A stretch of 6,791 nucleotides of DNA. It comes from an uncultured Collinsella sp. GTDB lineage: Bacteria; Actinomycetota; Coriobacteriia; Coriobacteriales; Coriobacteriaceae. The stretch is from the NCBI GenBank assembly GCA_900553415.1, contig USDH01000088.1, positions 1-6,791 on the forward strand. The letters run 5' to 3'. The translations under genes were made by a program, and so were the position numbers. This document shows, in pieces, positions 1 to 5,761 of the stretch. The notes beneath the pieces are model-generated. The model ran no database searches, was not told the origin of the DNA, and saw only the letters and a program-made list of their open reading frames with translations. The first letter of the stretch is position 1. Each line of letters opens with the position of its first letter.

Positions 1-174
1 AGTACTGTCACCAATTTAGTAGCAGCAAAATCGAGAGCAAAGTGCCTACTTTGAGCGATTCGAAGAGGTTGAAAGCCGTCAAACGCCCTTTAAAGGGGGT
101 TAGATAAATTGATTTTGAGCCCATTTTCGCTCAGAACGGGCCGAAAAATATGACACCTCTTTTGCAACAGTACT
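1..174. repeat. Possible small repetitive or MITE-like element with terminal inverted repeats
   Basis: No coding region is credible here and composition is more AT-rich than the flanking genes. The first eight bases (AGTACTGT, 1-8) recur as their exact reverse complement at 167-174 (ACAGTACT), with weaker extended similarity inward (AGTACTGTnnCnAA on both sides). A second inverted pair lies inside (TGAGCGA at 52-58 and TCGCTCA at 127-133), and a 12-bp perfect palindrome CCCTTTAAAGGG lies at 86-97. Because the window begins exactly at the left repeat, its outer extent and any target duplication cannot be seen. It could equally be an intergenic repeat of another type or chance. There is no transposase. 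Confidence 0.35.
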
Positions 175-226
175 CATATTTGGCATTTTTTGACCACGGG
201 GTCCAAAACCATGTCCCAAAACACAA

Positions 227-254
227 AAGGAGGGGCCTCGTAAGGCCCCTCCTT
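227..254 (-). terminator. Strong Rho-independent terminator downstream of the permease
   Basis: A perfect 12-bp stem (227-238 pairing with 243-254) encloses the 4-base loop 239-242. Read on the minus strand the arms are AAGGAGGGGCCT and AGGCCCCTCCTT, followed by a T-rich run TTTTGTGTTTT. It lies about 48 bases beyond the permease stop codon and is oriented to end the leftward transcripts. On the plus strand no T-run follows, so it looks unidirectional. Confidence 0.9.
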
Positions 255-301
255 AGGAAAGGGAATCGATTTATTCCACAGCCGCAGATTAATCCTAGCC
301 G

Positions 302-1765
302 CTACTCCATCATGTCGAGGACGGAGGGGCGAAGCTCGCTCTCGGCAGCCTCGGGATCGGTCTCGCGCAGGCGGTTGACGTAGCGGTTGTACCACATCAC
401 GGCAAGGCCCAGGAAGATAACTACACCGCCAACGTTGTAGACCAGTGTCAGCCACAGAGGCTGATCGAGCGGGATGGTGCCGCAGATAAGCACGAAGCAG
501 AAGACCACAAGCAGGAATGCAGCAATGGCCAGGCCAAAGGTACGCGAACCCATGCGGAAGCCACGGGGAGCAGCATCGAAGTTCTTGCGCAGCATAAAGT
601 AGGCAAGCAGGATCAGCAGCGGCGGGAGCAGAGCGGTGGCAGCCGTCATGTTGGTGACGATCATGAGCAGGTCGTCTAGGTTGCCGGAGCCCAGGGCCGG
701 GATGATCAGGATGGGGACGACGATGGCAAACTGCAGCCAGGCAGCGCGGGCAGGAATGCCGTGCTCGTTGAGCTCGACGATCTTGCTACCAAAGACGCCC
801 TTGGGGATCTCGGTGAAGAAGACCTTGATGGGAGCAGAGGTCCACATCATGAGGGAGCCCAGTGTGGCAGCGAGAAGGATCAGGCCAATGACGCGCGTGG
901 ACACTTCCATGGGAATGCCAAAGTGGACAAAGACAGCGCCGAATACGTCGAAGATACCGGTGGAGATGGCAACGCCGCCCTCGGGAATGAACAGGTTGAC
1001 CAGCAGCGAAGCGCCTGCATACAGAAGGCCGATGGTCAGGCCGGCGATAACGACGGTGCGCACGAAGGCCTTGACGCCACCCTTAAGGTCGTTAAGGAAC
1101 ACGCCGACAGACTCAGCGCCGCCAACGCCCTGGATGATCCAGGCAAGCGTACCGAAGAAGCCCCACATAGTTGCGAAGTTGGTCGTGTCGGGAGCCATGT
1201 TAGCGGGGGTAGGAGCCGTAGCGAACTCGACGCCGCCAAAGGCAGCAGCCAGGGACAGCAAGATGAACACGGCAGTCAGGCCGAGAGCCGCGGTCGAGCC
1301 GAAGGAGGAAATGGAGCCGATCCACTTAGCGCCCTTGGTCGAAACCCACGTGGCGATAGCAAAGACGACGATCTCGATAATGGTGATCCACAGCTGCGAG
1401 AGCTCGGCATTGGCACCAAAGAACACGTAGCTCGCGTAAATGATGACGTTAGGCAGGACGGACGCAAACTAGAACAGGTTAACGAACCAGTAGCTAAACG
1501 CCGTCAGGAATGCCCAGCGGCCGCCCATCGAGGTCTTGACCCAGGCGTACACGCCCGACTCGGAGTCCTTGTTAAGGCCGACGAACTCGGCGGTAACCAG
1601 GGTATAGGGGACAAAGTACAAAAGCGTGGCGAAGAAGAACGACGGCGCAGCTGCCAAGCCGATGGCCGCGTTGTTGTTGATGATGTTCTTGATACCGAAC
1701 ACGGCGGCGACCGTCATGCCCAGCAGAGCGAACGAACCAATCGTTCCTCGTTTTTCAGAGCTCAT
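302..1765 (-). pseudogene. ygjI: YgjI-like APC-family permease, interrupted by an in-frame amber codon
   Basis: This is a polytopic inner-membrane transporter of the amino acid-polyamine-organocation superfamily. Read through one TAG it is 487 codons, close to the length I recall for E. coli YgjI (477). From memory the match to YgjI is strong: the N-terminus KRGTIGSFALLG, the INNN region, LNKDSESGVYAWVK (about 64-77), GGRWAF, SYWFVNLF (91-98), GGAESVGVFLND (about 215-226), FFTEIPKGVFG and FRMGSRTFG all have clear counterparts. The start is taken as ATG at 1765, preceded by GGGAGGG four to five bases upstream; a longer reading from TTG at 1777 would place that Shine-Dalgarno inside the gene. 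Codon 99 (1471-1469) is TAG, within the third predicted membrane segment, and reading frame and similarity continue unchanged on both sides, so this is one point change and not a frameshift. The natural stop (304-302) is also TAG. Translation ending at codon 99 would leave about 2.5 helices and no transporter. Substrate is unknown; amino acid import is only the family default. Confidence 0.88.
1469..1471 (-). other. In-frame amber (TAG) codon splitting the permease gene
   Basis: The minus-strand reading is ...AAC CTG TTC TAG TTT GCG TCC..., i.e. N-L-F-stop-F-A-S. In E. coli YgjI, as I recall it, the corresponding run is NLFFF, so an aromatic residue is expected. TAC to TAG, TGG to TAG or TTG to TAG would each need one base change; TTC to TAG would need two. 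The next possible start downstream (GTG at 1426) lies in the same membrane region and has no evident Shine-Dalgarno, so re-initiation is unlikely to give a functional protein. Confidence 0.9.
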
Positions 1766-1797
1766 AAGCCCTCCCAATCATCCGTTATATCTCATCT

Positions 1798-1832
1798 AAA
1801 ACCGTCCGGACTGCAAGCGCAATCGTGGACGG
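1798..1832 (-). terminator. Intrinsic terminator or attenuator between ebgC and the permease
   Basis: On the minus strand CCGTCC (1832-1827) pairs with GGACGG (1807-1802). Inside, GATTGC (1824-1819) pairs with GCAGTC (1814-1809, one T-G wobble) around the tetraloop GCTT. A short TTTT (1801-1798) follows directly. A 12-bp interrupted stem followed by a T-run fits a Rho-independent terminator of moderate strength. It would end or attenuate the ebgA-ebgC transcript before the permease, which starts 33 bases beyond it. I find no convincing -35/-10 pair for the permease: TATAAC at 1789-1784 would leave a leader of only about 12 bases and lacks a good -35 box. Confidence 0.6.
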
Positions 1833-1841
1833 CGCACCTGC

Positions 1842-1885
1842 TAAGGGGAATGGGGAAAAGGGAGTCAACAAAGCCATCCCCCTTA
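1842..1885 (-). other. Imperfect hairpin in the ebgC-permease spacer
   Basis: Positions 1842-1853 (TAAGGGGAATGG) pair with 1874-1885 (CCATCCCCCTTA): 11 base pairs and one A-C mismatch around a 20-base loop. No T-run follows in either direction, so on its own it is not a terminator. It lies between the ebgC stop and the terminator-like hairpin at 1798-1832 and may protect the 3' end of the ebgAC message or take part in attenuation. Function is a guess. Confidence 0.4.
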
Positions 1886-1918
1886 ACGGCGCTAAGCAAA
1901 CGCCCAAACGGACGAATA

Positions 1919-2374
1919 CTACTTGTTGGGGAAGGAATAACCTTCAACCGTCACGTGCAGTACCACGACGCGGGAATCCGCGACATCGGCCACGACACGG
2001 TAGGCCTCGTCAATTTCGACGACGGCAACGCCGCCGGCGGGAATCGTCACGGTCTCCCCCATACCCTCAAAGCGCTCGCGATCGTCGATATCGCTGTAAG
2101 TGCGCGTGCAGGTAAGATCCGCCTTGGAAGCCACCTCGACGGTCAGGTCGCCGTCGAGCGGAGCGAGCACGGCATGGTAGCGACGGTGACCGACCAGATC
2201 GGCGGTAGCGGCCTCGCGGGCATAGACCCACCAGTACACCAACGAGTCGCCGATGGAGTAAGCCACGTCGTGCTGCAGGTCGGCAACGCCATCGAGCGCC
2301 TGACCGGTGCGCATCCACTTCTTGACGGACTTCATCTGAGCGTCGAAATCGGCGCGCGAGTTAAAGACATGCAT
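1919..2374 (-). CDS. ebgC: EbgC, beta subunit of Ebg-type beta-galactosidase (YhcH/YjgK/YiaL family)
   Basis: This is a 151-residue cytoplasmic protein with no signal peptide or membrane segment. It is almost the same length as E. coli EbgC (149). Recognisable shared blocks are KKW (18-20), VAYSIGDSLVY (37-47), GHRRYHAV (62-69), the DIDDRERFEGMGETV run (95-109), IDEAYRV (121-127) and the terminal VTVEGYSFPNK. In E. coli this subunit binds EbgA and is needed for full beta-galactosidase activity. The fold is the cupin-like YhcH family, also seen in sugar isomerase or anomerase-like proteins. The ATG at 2374 lies three bases after the ebgA stop. Its Shine-Dalgarno AAGGAGG (2389-2383) sits 8 bases upstream, inside the final codons of ebgA, so the two are almost certainly co-transcribed and translationally coupled. 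The stop is TAG. Confidence 0.93.
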   Translation of the reverse strand: MHVFNSRADFDAQMKSVKKWMRTGQALDGVADLQHDVAYSIGDSLVYWWVYAREAATADLVGHRRYHAVLAPLDGDLTVEVASKADLTCTRTYSDIDDRERFEGMGETVTIPAGGVAVVEIDEAYRVVADVADSRVVVLHVTVEGYSFPNK

Positions 2375-2377
2375 GAC

Positions 2378-5300
2378 TTATGCCTCCTTAATGGGTGCCA
2401 GCGCCTGAGCCAGATCGGCAGACGTCAGCGGTCGCAGGGACACCTCAAAGCTGAAGCTCTCAAAACGGGTGCGGTAGGAATCGAGCACCTCGGAACCCCA
2501 AGAGTTCGAACCAAGGCCGAGCAGCTGGTCGTTGATATTGACCGTAACCGCGTCGCCCTTGACAAGGTCGTAGACGTGCTTGGCGTTATCGATGGCCTCG
2601 CAGCTATAGGGCCATGCCGAGAACGAGAACGGGTTGGAAGCGGCGTCGCTCGGACGCGTCACGACCAGACCGTCACCGTGGCTAGAGCGCAGGGCGACCC
2701 AACGGGTGCCCTCGCGGTTAGCGCAATCCTGAGGCATAACGTAGGGCGTGAACATGTCGTCGACCGTAGTGCGGTAATGACCGACCGGGTTGGCGCGCAG
2801 CGAGTCCGGATAGTTCTCGCCCGGGCCGTGGCCATACCACTCGACGGCACGATCGCAACCGGGGACCTCGAAGGAGATGCCGATGCGCGGGATGATATCC
2901 GAGTAATCGCCGTAGGGCTCGCCGGAAACCTTGAGGTCGACGCGACCGCTCGGAAGCACGGTGTAGACGAGCTCGACGCGCATGCCGAACGCGCGGACGG
3001 GAGGAGCGATACGCTGGCTCACGGTAACGACGACCGCATTGCCATCCTGCTTCCAAGAAACCTTGCGGGTAGACGTCTGCATCACATCGATGAAGTTGTC
3101 CTTCCACAGTGAGTCATACTCCTGGGCATGGTTATCGACGAGCGGATGCCAAAAACCAACCTGGGGACCAGAGGCCATTACGTCGCGGCCGGATGCCTTC
3201 CACTCGCTCACGGTACCGTTGACTTTGCTGAAGGTCAGCTCGCCGTTGAGGGAGTGGATGCGGATCTCCTGCTCGGTCTCCTCAACCGTAAGCTCAGGAC
3301 GAGCGGGGGGCACGATGGCCGGCGCCGGATGGTTTGCGATGGCAAACTGGCTTGCGCCCAGCTGGAACATCGGCTCGCACCAGACGTGAGCGGCCATGGT
3401 GTAGGCGCGCACGGTCAGCAGGGTCTCGCCCACTGCGGCCTCGCGAATCACCAGCGGCAGCTGGACGGACTCGCCGGGGGCAACCGCGCCGGGCATGAGC
3501 GTCTTGCGGCAGACCACGTCGCCGTCCACCAGGGTCTCGGCCGACAGGCAGACATCCTCGAGGGTGGTGAACCAACGCTTGTTGGTGACGGTCAGCTCGC
3601 CTGCCTCGGCGTCATAAGCCATGCGGACCGGGCAGATGACCTGGCCGTACTCGGTAAGGCCCGGGCTCGGCTGCTGCCAGGGGAACACCATGCCATCGAT
3701 GCAGAAGTTGCTGTTGTTGGGGTAATCGCCGTTGTCGCCACCATACATATCGTAGGCAACGCCGTCCTCGGCCACAGCAGCCAAACCGTGGTCGCACCAT
3801 TCCCAGATAAACTGGCCTTGGATGCAATCCCAGCGATCGAAGACCTCCTGGTACTCGGACAGGCCTCCGGGGCCATTGCCCATGGAGTGGCCGTACTCGC
3901 AGTTGATGCGCGGCTTGGGGAACGGATGCTCGCCAAAGTCGTTCATCTGCGACACACGGGAGTACATCGTGGAAATGACGTCGACGGTATCGGCGTTGCG
4001 GTCCTCCTCGTAATGGACCGGACGATCATCGAGCTCGTGAGCCTTGGCGTACATCGCGCGGATGTTGCAGCCATAGCCGCTCTCGTTGCCCATCGACCAC
4101 ATAATGATGCAGGCGTGGTTGCGCTCCTGCATCACCAGGCGCTCAATGCGGTCGACGTAGGCCGGCTCCCATGCCGGATCGTCGGTGACCAGGGCGATGT
4201 TGCCGATATTCTCGAAGCCGTGGCTCTCCATATCGGTCTCGGCGACCAGCATGATGCCATACTCATCACACAGCTCGTAGAAGCGCGGGTCATTGGCATA
4301 GTGAGAGGTGCGCACCGCGTTGATGTTGTGCCGCTTCATGAGCTCCAGGTCGCGGCGCATGCGATCGAGGCCCACGGCGCGACCCTTGTGATCGTCGTGA
4401 TCGTGGCGGTTGACGCCATGCATCTTAAAGTAAGTGCCGTTGAGGTAGATATGATTGCCCTCGACCGTCACCTCGGCAAGTCCCTGGTGATGCGGAACGT
4501 ACTCGCTGACCTCGTCGCCGTCGTAGACCTCAAACGTAAGGTCATAGAGGAAGGGGTCCTCGGGGTTCCAGAAGTGGGCATCGGCAACGCTGCACTCGGC
4601 ATGGCCATCGACGCACTCGCCCGTAGCGACCACGTTCTCGCCATCGCTGAGCGTAAACACGACACGGGAAGCGCCCTCGGCCACCGTATCGAGCGTGATC
4701 AGAGCGGCATCACCCTCGCGGTGCGTGCGGAACCTAAAGTCGACCAGGTGCGCGGCGGGACGCTGCATAAGGTACACATCGCGGAAGATGCCCGAGGCCC
4801 ACCACATGTCCTGATCCTCGATATAGCTGCCATCGCTGTACTGCAGGACCTTGACCGCAAACAGGTTGTCGCCCTCGACGAGCGCGTCGGTCACGTCGAA
4901 CTCGGCAGACAGGCGCGAGCCCTTGGTCATGCCGATAAACTGACCGTTGACGTACAGCTCACCATAGCTCTCGATGCCGTCAAAGCGAATGATCTCGCGA
5001 GCGCCGGCAGGCACGGCGGGAAGGTTGACGATGCGCTGGTAGACGCCCGTGGGGTCGTCGGAGGGAACGAACGGCTGATCCACCGGGAACGGGAAACCCT
5101 CGTCGGTGTAGGCAAGGTTGCCATAGCCATCCACCTGCCACAGGTGCGGAACCTCCACGTGATCCCACTCGGGCTCGTACGTAGAGAGCTCCTCGTTGGA
5201 AACGGCAGCAGGCCCCTCAAAGAGGCGGAACTGCCACGAGCCGGACAGCTGGACAAACCCGCGCGACAGCTCGCGGCTGTACGTAGCGGCGAGATCGGCG

Positions 5301-5386
5301 GTCTCGTAACCCATAAAGTACGCATGGGGTGCCAGGCGGTTCCTGTGGGTGAGCGCTTGGTTTTCCCAATCGTTAATGGCGTCCAT
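2378..5386 (-). CDS. ebgA: Ebg-type beta-galactosidase alpha subunit (glycoside hydrolase family 2)
   Basis: This is a retaining GH2 beta-galactosidase of 1002 residues, close to E. coli EbgA (about 1030), which hydrolyses lactose and related beta-galactosides in the cytoplasm. The expected LacZ-like order is visible: an N-terminal jelly-roll sugar-binding domain (about 40-210, with YTDEGFPFPVDQPFVPSDDP and DQDMWWASGIFRDVYL), an Ig-like domain (about 214-310), the TIM barrel (about 312-590), a second Ig-like domain (about 595-700) and the C-terminal small-chain domain (about 710-990, with YGHGPGENYPDS and LLGLGSNSWGSEVL). The acid/base is Glu435 in WSMGNESGYG and the nucleophile Glu497 in CEYGHSMGNG. 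HGVNRHDHD (323-331) and VRTSHY (358-363) are also kept, so the enzyme looks intact. The N-terminus WENQALTHRNRLAP resembles EbgA more than LacZ. The ATG at 5386 has AAGGAG 7 bases upstream. There is no signal peptide. The gene is first in a leftward operon with ebgC. The stop is TAA. Confidence 0.96.
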   Translation of the reverse strand: MDAINDWENQALTHRNRLAPHAYFMGYETADLAATYSRELSRGFVQLSGSWQFRLFEGPAAVSNEELSTYEPEWDHVEVPHLWQVDGYGNLAYTDEGFPFPVDQPFVPSDDPTGVYQRIVNLPAVPAGAREIIRFDGIESYGELYVNGQFIGMTKGSRLSAEFDVTDALVEGDNLFAVKVLQYSDGSYIEDQDMWWASGIFRDVYLMQRPAAHLVDFRFRTHREGDAALITLDTVAEGASRVVFTLSDGENVVATGECVDGHAECSVADAHFWNPEDPFLYDLTFEVYDGDEVSEYVPHHQGLAEVTVEGNHIYLNGTYFKMHGVNRHDHDDHKGRAVGLDRMRRDLELMKRHNINAVRTSHYANDPRFYELCDEYGIMLVAETDMESHGFENIGNIALVTDDPAWEPAYVDRIERLVMQERNHACIIMWSMGNESGYGCNIRAMYAKAHELDDRPVHYEEDRNADTVDVISTMYSRVSQMNDFGEHPFPKPRINCEYGHSMGNGPGGLSEYQEVFDRWDCIQGQFIWEWCDHGLAAVAEDGVAYDMYGGDNGDYPNNSNFCIDGMVFPWQQPSPGLTEYGQVICPVRMAYDAEAGELTVTNKRWFTTLEDVCLSAETLVDGDVVCRKTLMPGAVAPGESVQLPLVIREAAVGETLLTVRAYTMAAHVWCEPMFQLGASQFAIANHPAPAIVPPARPELTVEETEQEIRIHSLNGELTFSKVNGTVSEWKASGRDVMASGPQVGFWHPLVDNHAQEYDSLWKDNFIDVMQTSTRKVSWKQDGNAVVVTVSQRIAPPVRAFGMRVELVYTVLPSGRVDLKVSGEPYGDYSDIIPRIGISFEVPGCDRAVEWYGHGPGENYPDSLRANPVGHYRTTVDDMFTPYVMPQDCANREGTRWVALRSSHGDGLVVTRPSDAASNPFSFSAWPYSCEAIDNAKHVYDLVKGDAVTVNINDQLLGLGSNSWGSEVLDSYRTRFESFSFEVSLRPLTSADLAQALAPIKEA

Positions 5387-5418
5387 GGTGATGCTCCTTC
5401 GTCATCGTAGTGATTCTT

Positions 5419-5432
5419 GTGCAACCGGTTGT
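5419..5432. promoter_or_regulatory. Operator O1 (LacI/GalR-type), at the predicted ebgA transcription start
   Basis: The sequence is GTGCAACCGGTTGT, with the perfect 10-bp palindrome CAACCGGTTG at 5422-5431 and a central CpG, as is usual for LacI-family operators. It lies just downstream of the candidate -10 box and would cover the transcription start of ebgA, a classic repressor position. The site is 33 bases upstream of the ebgA start codon. Confidence 0.85.
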
Positions 5433-5436
5433 CCTT

Positions 5437-5466
5437 ATCTTACGGGCGATGCAAAACCCTGTGCAA
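5437..5466 (-). promoter_or_regulatory. Candidate sigma-70-type promoter for ebgA-ebgC
   Basis: On the minus strand TTGCAC (5466-5461) and TAAGAT (5442-5437) are separated by 18 bases. The -10 matches the consensus at four of six bases and the -35 at its first three. The start would fall near 5430, giving a leader of about 45 bases. The -35 overlaps operator O2 and the start overlaps O1, which supports the placement, but the -35 match is weak. Confidence 0.45.
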
Positions 5467-5474
5467 CCGGTTGT
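5461..5474. promoter_or_regulatory. Operator O2 (LacI/GalR-type), overlapping the candidate -35 box
   Basis: The site has the same 14 bases as O1 (GTGCAACCGGTTGT), with palindromic core at 5464-5473. Its centre is 42 bp from that of O1, i.e. four helical turns at 10.5 bp per turn, so repressor dimers on the two sites would face the same side of the DNA. The identity of O1 and O2 extends two more bases to the right (CC). Confidence 0.85.
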
Positions 5475-5505
5475 CCGCTGAACGGTCGATTCTGCCGGAT
5501 TAACG

Positions 5506-5526
5506 GTGCAACCGGTTGTACAACCG
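5506..5526. promoter_or_regulatory. Operator O3 with an overlapping second palindrome
   Basis: Positions 5506-5519 repeat the 14-base operator exactly, with core at 5509-5518 and centre 45 bp from O2. Overlapping it, 5513-5526 forms a second perfect 14-bp palindrome (CGGTTGTACAACCG) centred on TpA, so three CAACCG/CGGTTG half-sites lie in a row. Its upstream position relative to ebgA suggests an auxiliary operator for looping or co-operative binding; it could also influence the regulator's own promoter about 170 bp away. Confidence 0.8.
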
Positions 5527-5694
5527 CCTCACTTATGTCACCCTGAGTATCGAAACTCAGCGCAAACATCATTCTTAAGCTCGTAGGCAACCGCCACGCC
5601 CGCTGATATCTCACCCACACGAGACGTATTCGATTGCGGCTTGGTTGCAAAACGACACCTGTCACCGGATATCATGAACGCTGTTCAGGTGCAC

Positions 5695-5700
5695 TATAGT
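5695..5700 (+). promoter_or_regulatory. Candidate -10 box for the LacI-family regulator gene
   Basis: TATAGT (five of six consensus bases) lies 61 bases upstream of the regulator start codon, giving a leader of about 55 bases. No good -35 box is present at the right distance: TCATGA (5672-5677) at 17-bp spacing is poor. The promoter is therefore either weak, as is common for repressor genes, or activator-dependent, or this box is fortuitous. Confidence 0.35.
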
Positions 5701-5761
5701 AAGCTGTATCCGCACCAGCCCGTATCAGTGACAACATCGACCGCATTTTCCAGGAGACGCC

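Larger units (their letters stand above)
5387..5761. promoter_or_regulatory. Divergent ebgA / lacI-family regulator control region
   Basis: This 375-bp spacer between the divergent start codons holds no credible gene. From left to right it contains the ebgA Shine-Dalgarno (5399-5394), three identical operator-like sites in 5419-5519, the likely ebgA promoter among them, a small stem-loop (CTGAGT 5543-5548 with ACTCAG 5555-5560, loop of six, no T-run), and a -10-like box for the regulator at 5695-5700. The part from 5561 to 5690 shows nothing I can assign. Confidence 0.8.

Noticed and set aside
116..133. Possible terminator hairpin TGAGC...GCTCA in the left non-coding region
   Set aside because: It has only five base pairs, is AT-rich around the loop and lacks a clean T-run on either strand; it is better described as part of the inverted-repeat structure.
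302..1426. Permease C-terminal part as an independent gene starting at GTG 1426
   Set aside because: The frame and the YgjI similarity continue upstream through 1471 to 1765. The GTG falls in a membrane segment without a Shine-Dalgarno, so this is one interrupted gene.
1469..1471. TAG read as a sense codon (stop-codon reassignment or pyrrolysine)
   Set aside because: TAG also ends ebgC (1921-1919) and the permease itself (304-302) at the lengths expected for their families, so TAG acts as a stop in this genome. No insertion-type RNA structure is evident after the codon.
761..3112. 783-codon plus-strand open frame opposite the permease, spacer and ebgC
   Set aside because: It lies antisense to well-recognised genes, crosses an intergenic spacer and a terminator, has a low-complexity Asp/Gly/Arg/Ala/Val-rich translation and matches no family. 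GC-rich antisense frames are commonly open.
3128..5410. 760-codon plus-strand open frame opposite ebgA
   Set aside because: It is the complement of a clearly conserved GH2 enzyme; the translation is a Val/Ala/His/Asp-rich shadow with no domain. The same reasoning applies to the minus-strand frame at 5672-6481 opposite the regulator.
5419..5519. Operators interpreted as CcpA cre sites
   Set aside because: The sites resemble the cre pattern except at the two outermost positions. However, they are identical triplicates beside a dedicated LacI-family gene, and the probable host is not a Firmicute, so a local operator is the simpler reading.
5643..5650. GGTTGCAA as a fourth operator near the regulator promoter
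   Set aside because: Only one half-site is present; the partner half does not match, so it cannot be told from chance.
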